Notes: a model not told the origin generated them from the letters alone. A DNA stretch of 64,000 bases from Notolepis coatsorum (GCA_963971535.1 OZ020592.1:55443632-55507631); one strand, 5' to 3'. Positions 43,557-54,215 are shown, counted from the stretch's first letter. Translations and numbers: made by a program.

Positions 43557-45540
43557 TTTATTCACGAGATTCAGTTTATTTACAATAATTTCAGTGGCAA
43601 AAATAGTTTAATTATAAAAATAACTTAAAAAATATGACTAAGATGGATTTTGTTTTATACAAAAGGAAACTGTTCATATAATCCAACACAAATGGACCCA
43701 GGGCATTTTGTCCCTCTCACTGTGTACAACATATCGATGGGACTGGTCTTGCACGGGGCCTTTACAGACTAGCAAAGGTTGAATCTAATAATACATGCTT
43801 TGCCTTCTGGGATCTCCAATAGCAAATCTTTCTATTCCACCCAAAGGCATTGGAATCTGTAACCGAGGCACCAAGGACTCTAGCGCACATGTAGACCGCG
43901 TCCGCTGTTGGGTTATGCAATGCATCTTCAGAGACAACTTAATGAGATGCTCTTAATACCGTATATTACATTGTAGATAATTAATACACAGAAATGTATG
44001 GCCATTTCAGAACACTGGCAACAGTAGTCGATCAAGTTGAACATGGTCCGATAAAACATTGTATCTGTTGGCTTGAACAATGTGGTTAAACGTTAAAGGC
44101 TGAAATCTCCTCGACCTAGACAAATATTCATGCAAACTACAGCACTCAAATTCAAAGCTTATATCTTAACTTGCATCGATAGACCCTAATAATAATAATG
44201 CATGGCAATACTTTGTTAGTTCTCACATCTCAAGAATTGCACAATCAACAATACTTAAAAAAAAAAATTCAAGTAAAGGAACTTCAATGACCCTTCTTGC
44301 TACTTTAAGGCTGCAAGTGAAATTTCTCTGGCAGTCAGCATTTCAGTTTCTTCCAATTATTCAACAACAGCACTCTTCACCGCTTCCCCATAAGAGCATT
44401 TAACACCTTCCCAAACATTTGCCTCAACAACATTTTTTGGTACATAAAGTGAACTATAATGTGAATGAGCAATGTTTCTCTCCACCAGATACAAACCTGC
44501 TTCTGAGTGGACTGGAGAGATAGTCTCTTCACTCAGAGAACAACGGTAACCCATAGTTCCCTATTGTATCAAGACTACTGTATCTCTCCACCAGATACAT
44601 AATTCCATATGTATGGGGACTCTGTGAGACACTCTACAAGGAAGCGAAGCAGTCTCCTAATCCAAAAACCACCACTCACCAATCATATAACTAAGCTGAT
44701 GGGCTCAATATTTAGTTTTTCCTTCTAAATCATTGCTTTTTAATGCTATCTACACACTTCTGCTTAGACCCACATCAGTGGAGATAAAATAAATCAGAGA
44801 GTATGTGCCTTATATACCGGGCATGCCAGTGCTACTGTGGTGTTAATCATCCACGTCTGTCAGCTGGAGGTTCATTCCCCCATACATATGGGATATGTAT
44901 CTGGTGGGCGAGATAGTCTCGATACGATAGAGAACTGGTCTGGGACATTTGTCTTTAATATCATTCTCCATCTGTCCACACCATATCGCACCCTCCCATA
45001 TTCAGTTGCACCACCACATCTTAGTTACTGTACATACTGGGGTGTCATCTCTGGGTCTCCCCCACCCACTCTCCCTTCTCACTGTGCTCCGAAATGAGGC
45101 ATGTTTCTGGGCAGCATATCTAAACACTCTCCTCCTGTGGACCCTGGGTGTAGTTTATCCTTATTTTATGTTTTTCCCAAGCGTCAGAGCTCCCTTAACT
45201 CACAAGAGGTGGGATGTATAGATTCTAATAACAAAACGTCACTAAAACATTGGTAGTGTTCTGTATTAGTCCCCCAGTGTGACATGTCGTCATATATATA
45301 AATAACCCAAAAGACAACAGGCATCGGAATACTGGTGTCAAAAACATGCTACTGCTAAAACCAGGATTATAACAAAACTAAACTAAACACCTTGCCCTTT
45401 CTAGGATGACCCTCTCAGTGGCCGGGGGTTAGGTGCCTGTCTGCCTTGGCAGGTGTGGGCACTGGGCTTTGCAGACTGGCAGTCAGACAGACGGGTAGGG
45501 AAGCCTCAGAGAACTGAAGCACTGGATGAGGAGAGCATCT
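43557..45540 (-). other. pdk2: pdk2-like 3' untranslated region
   Basis: Sequence downstream of the stop codon at 45541-45543 on the minus strand. Two AATAAA signals on the minus strand at 43575-43580 and 43557-43562 would end a transcript near 43.54 kb. No other gene is seen in this interval. It includes an inverted repeat (44562-44619 with 44876-44930) capable of pairing. The exact cleavage site is not known. Confidence 0.6.
44562..44930. repeat. Inverted repeat within the pdk2-like 3' UTR
   Basis: The left arm (about 44562-44619) contains CCACCAGATACATAATTCC ATATGTATGGGGA; the right arm (about 44876-44930) carries the reverse complement, TCCCCCATACATATGGGATA TGTATCTGGTGGG. The arms are about 55 bases with a spacer near 255 bases. 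A third, direct, shorter copy of TCTCTCCACCAGATACA lies at 44478. It could be the remains of a MITE. Confidence 0.65.
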
Positions 45541-45684
45541 TTACTTGACCATCCTATAGTTGGCAAGGTCCAGGGGCTCTTTGCTGGGCACGCACCAGTC
45601 GTCAGCCTCCTGGCTGACTTTGTAGTGCTTCAGAGCCGTCTTGTTGTACACCGGCAGTCTCTCTATGGAGTCCGTCGACAGCGC
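45541..45684 (-). CDS. pdk2: Pyruvate dehydrogenase kinase (PDK2-like), last coding exon
   Basis: Encodes ALSTDSIERLPVYNKTALKH through EADDWCVPSKEP to NYRMVK and a TAA stop at 45541-45543: 47 residues in phase 0 after an acceptor AG at 45685-45686. The DW pair in EADDW is the C-terminal motif that PDKs use for dimer contacts and binding to the lipoyl domain of the E2 subunit. STDSxERLPVYNK favours PDK2 (and PDK1) over PDK3 or PDK4. PDKs are mitochondrial matrix kinases that phosphorylate and inhibit the E1-alpha subunit of pyruvate dehydrogenase. Confidence 0.92.
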   Translation of the reverse strand, partial: ALSTDSIERLPVYNKTALKHYKVSQEADDWCVPSKEPLDLANYRMVK

Positions 45685-45882
45685 CTAGAGAAAGAGGAGT
45701 CATGGATTATATTATAATGTGCTGGTGTCTAACAGCTCTGCAGTGTAAATCAGGTCAACTTAGTAAGAATGATTTCAACTTGTGTTTTTACCCAAGGTGT
45801 ATTGTGCGATAATTACACCTCTTTAACTTTTGTGCTGTATTAATGTCTTTCATGTGTGATCACTGGGTACGTATGGCTCACC

Positions 45883-46790
45883 TTAACTCATTCAACGCCA
45901 GACCCGATGATAGTCGGGTTAACTCGCAGACCGTTCAGCGCCAATCACGAGTATAGTCGGGTTTCAATCGTTATTTCTTTTATTAACGATATCCATTCAT
46001 TTTCATCCATCCGGCCTGATGTTATCATTGGGAATGGGTCTGAGCTCGCAAAAGGGAAAATACCGCCGCCTACGCCTTCCAGCTGGTATTGCACTCCATT
46101 AGAAATTGTGTAGTTTCTGGGACGATCCGAGCCGTGCGGGCGGGGTTTAAATACTCAGGCGAGGTATACAACGATGGCATGGAACAGTAACCCCGCCCGC
46201 CCATTCATGTGTAACGCTCTGTAATGTGGGATTGACCTCCACGAGCAGTATTTGGAATGGCGATCAGATAATTGGATTATTTCTTTTGCATTACATCAGA
46301 TACCAGGTAAGGACTCTATATATAAAATCTTGCGTTGATCTGATATTTCTTTCTACCGCGATCGCGGCTGTGTGTGTGTGTGTGGCTGTGTGCCGTTGGG
46401 TGCAGGAGGGGACTGGGGGAGCCTCGCGCTATGAGGGCCATTTCATTCTTGCATGAGGAAGGATAATAATGATAATCTAGTGTTGATTTCAGGAAGATTC
46501 GATAATCAGGCGAAAAATGACAACGTGTTTAGTGTATTCCACTAAAGGGCTATTATCGCGTCTTTTCCTGGGATTATTAAGAATCACCAAAACTATATTC
46601 ATATTCAAAACGGTATAAAACGGAAATGTACGGATGAAAAAACTATCCGTTTTGTACATGTTGACTGGAAGCAACTCACTGACAATCGACGGGTGTATTA
46701 ACTCGCAAGTGAACAAAGCGCCCCATTGACTTACAGTGCTGGCGTAATAGCGCCCTCTGGCACCCCGACCCGTGGCGCAGAATGAGTTAA
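45883..46790. mobile_element. piggyBac-like non-autonomous element
   Basis: TTAA duplications at 45883-45886 and 46787-46790 enclose ends CTCATTCAACGCC... and ...GGCGCAGAATGAG, inverted over about 13 bases. About 900 bases, no transposase frame. The bases flanking it (GGCTCACC on one side, AGTAGAGGACAGCG on the other) rejoin into a unit of the exon-derived minisatellite, so it inserted into the array. Related ends occur at 55153. Confidence 0.8.
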
Positions 46791-46889
46791 AGTAGAGGAC
46801 AGCGCCTCTGCCCTAACCCTCAAGTAGAGGACAGCATCTGTGTCTTAACCCTAACCCTCAAGTAGAGGACAGCGTCTGTGTCTTAACCC
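46791..46889. repeat. Exon-derived minisatellite, first part
   Basis: Units AGTAGAGGACAGCGTCTGTG TCTTAACCCTAACCCTCA of 38 bases, nearly three copies here, interrupted by the hAT insertion. The first 21 bases of the unit match the 3' end of the pdk2-like exon at 48439-48552; the rest is telomere-like TAACCC sequence. Confidence 0.92.
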
Positions 46890-48113
46890 CAGTGATGCCA
46901 CAGATTACTTGTAAAAGTAATCCGATTACTGATTACTGATTACTCCTTTAAAAAGTAATCCAAGTTACTTTACTGATTACTTGATTATCAGAGTAACTTA
47001 GTTACTTTGAAAGTAACTAGGTTACGAAGTCGTCGTCGTTCCCCCAACAGTTTTTTTAAACGCTTTATTGAAAGTGCATAAATTGTTTTTAACTTGTTTC
47101 TCTGCACATAACGTAAATTGTTAAACTAGTGCTTCAGCTTCTGTACCATCAAGTATGGTAAAGCAACAGTCTATGATGCTCACAGCATTAGAGCAGCCAG
47201 CCAGTGGTTGTACAAAACCAGTGTATCTATTCACATCTAACAAATGCAGGCTGAACTATTCAATTATATCAACTGTAACTATTAAATTGTTTTTATAAAT
47301 GTCTCTCTATAAACATACAATCAGTCTCTCTTTAACATGTAAATTAACTGTAAATCTGGCAAATAAGAGCTTTTGCTCTGCCACCATCAAATATACATTA
47401 ATCAATAGGGAATGAAACAATCTCTCTCTTTTGCTGTTTGGCTGGCCTCCGAGTCCTCCTGTACCTAGTCGAAGCGTCGGCTAGTGTTGTGATTCCAGAT
47501 GCTTTCAATGCAATTGGATGTGCTGTTTTTAGCGGTAGACAGTATTTTGACTGAGGCTACGTTTAAACGAGCGTTTTGGGGTGGAAGTCTGAACAGAAAC
47601 CGCAAGAAGAGGTTTCACTTCGTTTAGACAAGCGTTTTGGGGTGGAATTCTCAGACGAACATAACAACGGAGCCCTGCTGTCACACGATTGGCGCATATG
47701 TCACATGACGTGCTGTGAAGACCCGCCCTACTCTGCCTCTGATTCGCAGACTGTGGATGGGGAATGTGATTGGGCCAAAGCAGAGTCACTCACAGACAGA
47801 GAGTCCAGTCACGCCGCGGGACACATTCTTGTGTAACCCTTTCACTGCCACACCACGTCACTCCATAATAATAATAAGAAAAACAGCTCAAAATGTATTT
47901 TTGACTGTCGAAAACGAAATAAAATACTGCATTCCGCCTGCATTATGAATTTATGATGAGATAGTAATGAAATAGTAACGCACAGCCACTTGGACAAGTA
48001 ACTGCAATCAGATTACTGGCTTTTAAAGATTAACGCGTTAGATTACTATTTTCGGGGAAAAGTAATCAGATTACAATAACGCGTTACTTAGTAACGCGTT
48101 ACCGGCATCACTG
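46890..48113. mobile_element. hAT-type non-autonomous element
   Basis: Ends CAGTGATGCC and GGCATCACTG are perfect inverted repeats of 10 bases, flanked by the 8-base target duplication CTTAACCC at 46882-46889 and 48114-48121, diagnostic of hAT. The subterminal regions are rich in GTAATC/GATTAC repeats on both sides. About 1.22 kb, with a repeated GTTTARACRAGCGTTTTGGG motif inside and no transposase frame. It interrupts the minisatellite. Confidence 0.93.
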
Positions 48114-48432
48114 CTTAACCCTAACCCTCAAGTAAAGGACAGCGTCTGTGTCTTAACCCTAACCCTCAAGTAGAGGACAGCGTCTGTGTCTTAACCCTAA
48201 CCCTCAAGTAGAGGACAGCGTCTGTGTCTTAACCCTAACCCTCAAGTAGAGGACAGCGTCTGTGTCTTAACCCTAACCCTCAAGTAGAGGACAGCGTCTG
48301 TGTCTTAACCCTAACCCTCAAGTAGAGGACAGCGTCTGTGCCATAGCTCACCTTCAGGTAGAGGACAGCGTCTCTGTCTTAACCCTAACCCTAACCTTCA
48401 ACCTTCAAGTACAGGACAGTGTCTGTGCCATA
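48114..48432. repeat. Exon-derived minisatellite, second part
   Basis: Six 38-base units, then two longer units near 48340-48432 that also contain GCCATAGCTCACCTTCAGGT, a copy of the exon end with its GTGAGC splice donor (minus strand). The array runs directly into the functional exon at 48439. Total copies over both parts are about eleven. Confidence 0.92.
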
Positions 48433-48438
48433 GCTCAC

Positions 48439-48552
48439 CTTCAGGTAGAGGACAGCGTCTGTGCCATAACCCTCCATGGAGTAGAGTTGCAGATCCCCCT
48501 GGAAGTACTTGGCGTAGAGACGAGAGATGGGCAGACCATAGCCAAAGCCAGC
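48439..48552 (-). CDS. pdk2: Pyruvate dehydrogenase kinase (PDK2-like), penultimate coding exon
   Basis: Encodes 38 residues, [20 protein letters not shown] then [18 protein letters not shown], phase 0 at both ends. The acceptor is CCCTGCAG (AG at 48553-48554) and the donor GTGAGC (48433-48438). GFGYGLP is the G2 box of the GHKL ATP-binding fold, which closes over the nucleotide phosphates. The following intron begins with duplicates of this exon's end, including a second GTGAGC donor at 48346-48351; reading into it gives [15 protein letters not shown] and a stop. Confidence 0.93.
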
Positions 48553-48902
48553 CTGCAGGGAGAGATGAGATCAAGGATTACACAAAGCTTTGTTCTCCAT
48601 TATACAGGACAGGCCTGATATGATATGAGGCACATCTGTTATGGGATCTTTTTCAAGTTTTTATTTATTTTTTATATAATATATAATTTACACAAGGGAT
48701 TTAAAAAAGATTAATAGAGGATAATAGGACAATATGCACATACAGCACATCTCTACTTATGGGCGGCAGTAGGCTGTACTGTGGGTCGTCTTTACAGTAG
48801 GCTGTACACCTGTACTGTAGATTGTTTTTACAGTAGGCTGTACTGTAGCTAGTTGCATACATGGTGCTAGTTGCACTTAAAAAGTACACTGTCTGGCACA
48901 GG

Positions 48903-49378
48903 GGCAGTCAGGTGGCGTAGCGGAGATTGCGCTCGTCACCAACGCAGGAGATGCTGGGTTTGAGCCCAGCTCTCGGCGTTGCTACCAGCTTGGCTGGTCG
49001 TTCATACTAATACAATTGGCAGTATTAGGGGGTGGGAAGCTGGTGGGTGGGAATCTGGCGTTGTGGACAGCGACGCCTACAGGTCAGGTCTCGGCACTTG
49101 CTCAGCGGGGGCAGGACTTGGTGGAGATAGCGTGCCCTCCCCCGCGTTACACTTCACCAATGAGAGTCCTCGCTGGCAAGTGAAAAGACGTCACTGGCAG
49201 TCGCCGCATGTATCGGAGGAAGCGTGCGGTCGGCTTCGGGACGCCCTTGTACCGACTCGTAGGAGAACATGCATACAGCAGCCAGGTAGGGGAGGGGGGG
49301 AATTGGCACGGCGACTAAATTGGGACGGGGAGACATTTTTTTTTATTAAAAATTATAATAATAATAATAATTACACTG
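48903..49378 (+). repeat. tRNA-derived SINE, long copy
   Basis: A-box-like GTGGCGTAGCGGAGATTGCG and B-box-like GGGTTTGAGCCCAGC, then CTCTCGGCGTTGCTACC, a body with CGCATGTATCGGAGGAAGCG and GGCACGGCGACTAAATTGGG, and an ATA-rich tail (ATAATAATAATAATTA). The 5' part matches the fragment at 24262-24398. It lies in the pdk2-like intron. The interval 48553-48902 holds nothing recognised apart from short CAGTAGGCTGTACTGT repeats. Confidence 0.8.
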
Positions 49379-49435
49379 GGTGGGCTGAAAGCAGGAGGCT
49401 TATTGAAAGGGATGGGCATGTTGCAAGGTTAGGGT

Positions 49436-49519
49436 TAGGTTATGATAATGATGGCTTCTGATGTGAATGAATGCTCTGTTTTGGTGCTTCTGGATCTTAG
49501 CGCAGCTTTTGATACTGTA
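49436..49519 (+). mobile_element. LINE C (L2-like), first fragment
   Basis: Translates to ECSVLVLLDLSAAFDTV, the catalytic-Asp block of an L2-like reverse transcriptase. It is interrupted by LINE B copy 1; the flanking bases rejoin as GATACTGTATATCATCACAG. Confidence 0.8.
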
Positions 49520-49524
49520 TATCA

Positions 49525-50394
49525 AGTTTTCAAGTTTCAAGTTTCAAGTTTCTTTAATAGTTGTCATACAGAAGTACAGAATACTTTCATACAAAATGCT
49601 TCTTACTGTTACGCTCCAGAGACTGTGCTAGACAAGATAGTATCAAATAACATAGTATAGCATGTAATTTAGAAGTAGAAAATGAGGTCACAGTGTTCAG
49701 TATAGACATATGTACAATGTTCGATGCAGAATAGACGTAACTGAGTTACCATATAATATACAATACTATGCAGTGTACTAATGTACAGTACTATATAGTG
49801 CAAAGCAGAAATGGGATGAGGTACAATTTAGGTACAATTTACAGTAAGGTGTACGAGTTGTAGTGCAATCCTTCATCAATAAATATAAAGTGTGGGGAGT
49901 GGGTGCTACAGTGTGTTTGTTTAAAGTGGGTGTGTGCTATAAAGTGTGTGGAGTGGGTGCTACAGTGTGTTTGTTTAAAGTGAGTGTGTGCGTGTGGATG
50001 TGTGTGCTATGTGCGTTTGATGGTTGTTGTTGTGTAGTGTTCATTGTTCGTTTAGCAGCCTGATGGCCTGGGGATAGAAGCTTCTTCTGAGTCTTTCTGT
50101 GCTCGCCTTGAGACTCCGGTATCGCTTGCCTGACCGCAGCAGTTCAAAGAGGCAGTTGTTCGGGTGACTGGAGTCTTTAATGATTCTCTTAGCCTTGCCC
50201 CTGCAACGCTTGTTGTAAATGTTCTGGAGGGTGGGGAGCCCCCCTCCAATTGTGCGTTCGGCTGAACGTGTCACTCTTTGTAGTCTGCTTCGGTCTTGTG
50301 CAGTGCTATTCCCAAACCAGGAGGTGATGTTGCCAGTCAGGATGCTCTCTATTGTACATGAGTAGAAGTTCTTAAGGATCTTCTGACTTCTGAC
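49525..50394 (-). mobile_element. LINE family B, copy 1, inserted in LINE C
   Basis: A 5'-truncated minus-strand LINE. Its 3' tail reads as repeats of CTTGAAACTTGAAA (plus-strand TTTCAAGTTTCAAG) at 49525-49550, and its coding end lies at 50041-50403. A 5-base duplication TATCA (49520-49524 and 50395-50399) marks the insertion. Copy 2 lies at 51740-53958. Confidence 0.87.
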
Positions 50395-50403
50395 TATCAT
50401 CAC
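50041..50403 (-). pseudogene. LINE B polymerase C-terminal end, copy 1
   Basis: 120 codons: KILKNFYSCTIESILTGNIT, WFGNSTAQDRSRLQRV, SAERTIGGGLPTLQNIYNK, NCLFELLRSGKRYRSLK and FYPQAIRLLNEQ with a stop. This is the C-terminal extension of a CR1/Rex1-group LINE polymerase. LINE D (51231) is a related but distinct family. Confidence 0.85.
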
Positions 50404-51230
50404 AGCATCCTGTGGGTGGGTGTCTCTGGGTGTACCTTGGACTGGTTAACTGAGTTTTTCTGTGTCGCTTGGTCCATACATGTCTGAAACTGCTGTTTTT
50501 TCTTGTGCTGTTCCTCAGGGTTCTGTCTTGGGTCCTATATTATTTGCCTTGTATATGCTTCTCTTAGGTCATATTATTAGCAATTTTAAAGGTATCTCAT
50601 ATCACTGATGATATTCAGCTGTATATCTCTTTTAAACTTGAGGATACTGACAAATACTTTGCACAATTGTCTGACTGCCATTAAGGACTGGATGGTTAAG
50701 AACATTTCTTTTTACAGCTAAACGTAGATAGCATAGCTTCCAAAGTTGCTCAGTGTATTGGGTCCCTTTCTTCACCTATACGGTCTAACCAGGCTATGTA
50801 CTTTGATCAACATATCAAATCATTGAGATGTACATCTTTCTTCCATTTAAGAAACATTGCCAAACTTAGGTATGTTGTATCACAACCTGAGCTAGAGTTG
50901 ATGGACTACTGCAATTCCCTTTTCACCTGCCTCAGCAAGTCGGTCTGAACCGTCTACAAATGGTCCAGAACGCTGCTTCAAGGCTATTGACCAGGTCCAG
51001 CAGGTCAACTCCCATCCTATATTCTTTACACTGGCTTCCCATTAAGTATAGGATTCATTTTATGGTACTTGTTTTCAGATAGAGCCATGCATGGTCAGGC
51101 ACCTGTGTACATCTGTGACCTGATTAATCCATATATCACCAGTAGGTCACTTAGGTCTTCTGACCAGGGCTTACTGGCTGTCCCTTGCTCTCGACTTAAA
51201 ACAAAAGGTGATGGTGCCTTTGAAGTTGTG
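50400..51230 (+). mobile_element. LINE C (L2-like), second fragment
   Basis: Continues as ILWVGVSGCTLDWLTEF, AVPQGSVLGPILFALYM, DDIQLYISFKLEDTDKYFAQ, LELMDYCNSLFTCL, LQMVQNAASRLLTRSS, PILYSLHWLPIKYRIHFMVL and ends at DGAFEVVAL, with several stops and frameshifts. LINE D is inserted at about 51231 and LINE C resumes at 54216 with LWNALPIDIQS. Confidence 0.8.
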
Positions 51231-51619
51231 GCTCTACCACCTGAGACAACGCAGGAAATCAGGGAAGATACTCCAGTCCTTCTACTCTGGGGCTGTGGAG
51301 AGCATCCTGACTGGGAACATCACTGCCTGGTTTGGCAACTGCACTGCCCAGGACAGGAAGGCTCTACAGAGAGTAGTGTGCTCAGCAGAGCGTACTACGG
51401 GTATTGCACTACCACCCCTGCAGGACTTATACAACAGGAGGTGCAAATCAAGGAGCCTGCAGAATAATGAAGGACCCTCACCACCCCAACAATAGCTTGT
51501 TCAAGCTGCTGCAGTCAGGCAAGCGCCTCCGCACACATGCAGCAAGAACAGAGAGACGCAGACTCAGCTTCTTCCCCCAGGCAATCAGAACACTGAACAC
51601 TGATCTCTCCACACACAAG
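51208..51619 (+). pseudogene. LINE D polymerase C-terminal end
   Basis: Related in motif order to LINE B: VESILTGNITAWFGNCTAQD, CSAERTTGIALPPLQDLYN, then, after a frame change near 51470, NNSLFKLLQSGKRLRTHAAR and FFPQAIRTLNTDLS. The first codons (before about 51231) belong to LINE C, not LINE D, so the continuous frame is a chance fusion at the insertion point. Confidence 0.75.
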
Positions 51620-51739
51620 CACACATGGACACGAACACACACACACACCACACATCCTGCACTCTCTCACACACAAACACAAAGGTCACTTTAAAAAACA
51701 TAAATGTATGTTTTTGTATAGTATATAGTTAGTATAGTT
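51231..51739 (+). mobile_element. LINE D, first fragment, inserted in LINE C
   Basis: A 5'-truncated LINE. The coding end reads GKILQSFYSGAVESILTGNI, WFGNCTAQDRKALQRVV, NNSLFKLLQSGKRLRT and LSFFPQAIRTLNTDLS, followed by CA-rich 3' UTR. It is interrupted at 51739 by LINE B copy 2 and resumes at 53959. Confidence 0.8.
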
Positions 51740-52232
51740 TCAAGTTCAAGTTTCTTTAATAGTTGTCATACAGAAGTACAGAATACTTTTATACAAAATG
51801 CTTCTTACTGTTACGCTCCAGAGACTGTGCTAGACAAGATAAGTATGAAATAAAATAGTATAGCATGTAAAATAGAAGTAAAAATAGAGGTCACAGTGTT
51901 CAGTATAGACATATGTACAATGTTCGATGCAGAATAGAAGTAACTGAGTTACCATACAATATACAATATACTATGCAATGTACTAATATACAATACTATA
52001 TAGTGCAAAGCAGAAATGGGATGAGGTACAATTTAGGTACAATTTACAGTAAGGTGTACGAGTTGTAGTGCAAATCCTTTACCAATAAATATAAAGTGTG
52101 TTTAGGTGATCTAAAGTGTGGAGAGTGGGTGCTGCAGTGTGTTGTTTGTTTAAAGTGAGTGTGTGCGTGTGTATGTGTGTGCTGTGTGCATTTGATGGTT
52201 GTTGCATAGTGTTTATTGTTCGTTGAGCAGCC

Positions 52233-53609
52233 TAATTTATGCAAATGACATGTCGTCAGCTTGTGACTGCAACTTGTTCCTGTTTGCGGACGACTCAGCC
52301 CTGCTGGTCTCTGACAAGAACAAGTTACAGGTTGAAAAAGCCCTCAGCTCGGAACTAGGCAAAATCTGCATATGGCTCGCCGACAACAAACTATCATTAC
52401 ACATGGGCAAAACAGAGTCCATTCTCTTCGGTTCAAATAACAAACTCAGCAAGACCGACGGCTTCTCGGTTGCAGTGGGTGACAATATTATCACAAGGAA
52501 AGATGAAATTACCTACCTGGGTTCCATCCTAGAGGCTAATCTTTCCTGTGACAAAATGGCATCCAATGTAATAAAAAAAAGTCAACCAACGAACGCGATT
52601 CTTGTACCGGATCTCCTCTCTGGTAAACAAGAATACCCTGAAGACTCTAGCAGGAGCACTCATTCAAGGGTACTACGACTATGCTTGCACCTCATGGTAC
52701 CAAAGCACCTCAAAGGCACTAAAAAACAAATTACAAACATCTCAAAACAAGCTAGTCAGACTACTGCTTGACCTAACTCCTAGAACCCACCTCACCCCTG
52801 CCCACTTTGACAACCTAGGATGGCTTAGAGTAGACGACAGAGTACAGCAACTTGCAATGGGCCTGGTCTACAAGATACACTACGCGACCAAGGTACCCAT
52901 GTACATGTCAAAATACTTCCCAAAGGTCAGTGAATACCACGATCACAACACCAGAGGGAGCTCCACAAATCATGTAAAACCCAGATTCGGCTCAAACAAG
53001 GGACTAAACACATTTCGCAATTATGCCACATCAATGTGGAACGCCCTACCTAAAGCTGTAAAGGAATGTGAATCACTACCCACTTTCAAAAACACTCTCA
53101 AAAAACACCTACGTGAGACTGCAATTCGAAACTGGCCCCTACAAATGTCCTAACCTAGTTGTACAGTAAATGACCAAGTAAGGCTTTGTCAGTATTCCAA
53201 TGTACAGTGTAAAATGTGTGTGTGTCCCCTACCCAACCCCCCCCCCCCACCTCCAATGTACAGCCCTCACCCAACCCACCCAACCCCACCCCACCCACCC
53301 AACCTCCTCCAATGTACAGTTTCTACGCCAAATGTATATACACTCTTTTTCTGGACACTTTTGTATCACAAACAGTACTGTATTTTCAAATCTGATATGT
53401 CATAAATGTATAGATGTAGCAGTACTGTCTATCTGTATGTCATGTATGTCATATATGTTATGATGAATTTCAAATGGGGGACCCTGATGTAAACAAGACG
53501 AAAGTCTTTCTCTGGTCTGCATCCCCTTAACAATTGTATGTATTGAGCTGTACTGTACTGTACCCATTCTGCAATCTGTTAATAAACTTTTCAATCAATC
53601 AATCAATCA
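52233..53609 (+). mobile_element. LINE family A, copy 3, inserted in LINE B
   Basis: A 5'-truncated but longer copy than the others, starting YANDMSSACDCNLFLF with the catalytic box FADDSALLVSD, then ICIWLADNKLSLHMGKTE. The coding region continues with one frame change near 52580 to the stop at 53153. The 3' UTR has CCAATGTACAG boxes and C-rich runs and ends TTTTCAATCAATCAATCAAT. It is the innermost of four nested LINEs. Confidence 0.9.
52602..53153 (+). pseudogene. LINE A polymerase C-terminal region, copy 3
   Basis: 183 codons identical or nearly so to copy 2 from YRISSLVNKNTLKTLAGAL to NWPLQMS and stop. Upstream, 52199-52590 carries the catalytic FADDSALL region in another frame; an added A in a run of A residues near 52575 separates the two. 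A LINE remnant. Confidence 0.85.
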
Positions 53610-53958
53610 TGGCCTGGGGATAGAAACTTCTTCTGAGTCTTTCTGTGCTCGCCTTGAGACTCCGGTATCGCTTGCCTGACCGCAGCAGTTCAAAGAGGCA
53701 GTTGTTCGGGGTGGCTGGAGTCCTTGATGATTCTCTTAGCCTTACCCCTGCACCGCTTGTTGTAAATGTTCTGGAGGGTGGGAAGCCCCCCTCCAATTGT
53801 GCGTTCGACTGAACGTGTCACTCTCTGTAGTCTGCTTTGGTCTTGTGCAGTGCTATTCCCAAACCAGGAGGTGATGTTGCCAGTCAGGATGCTCTCTATT
53901 GTACATGAGTAGAAGTTCTTAAGGATCTTCTGACTGACTTAGAACTTCCTTCCTTCCT

Positions 53959-54215
53959 AGTATAGTTACATAATAGCATAACTGTATATTGTATAGCATA
54001 TTTTATAGTAGTGTATATAGGACTCATTACCTTTCATTCGGAAGCTTAGCATTGTATAGTATTTTATTTTAGTACCTTTTATCATGTCTATCTATTATCT
54101 ATTCTATTTTATTCTATTATTATTTGTATTTTATTGCACAATCAAGGCGGCATGGCCACCTTCATTTCACTACATGTCTCGTGTATGTATGTGACTAATA
54201 AATCTCTTGAATTTT
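53959..54215 (+). mobile_element. LINE D, 3' end
   Basis: Continues the LINE D 3' UTR after LINE B copy 2, with TTTTATTGCACAATCAAGGC and a terminal GTGACTAATAAATCTCTTGA ATTTTGAA. LINE C resumes immediately afterwards. Confidence 0.75.

Larger units (their letters stand above)
51740..53958 (-). mobile_element. LINE family B, copy 2, inserted in LINE D
   Basis: Same family and orientation as 49525-50394. A 9-base duplication AGTATAGTT (51731-51739 and 53959-53967) marks its insertion in LINE D. It is itself split by LINE A copy 3 (52233-53609): the B sequence GAGCAGCCT / ATGGCCTGGGGATAG is interrupted there. The coding end lies on the minus strand within 53610-53935. Confidence 0.85.

Noticed and set aside
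47529-47836. Transposase gene in the hAT element
   Set aside because: The short frames on both strands carry no BED finger or hAT C-terminal motif; the element is non-autonomous.
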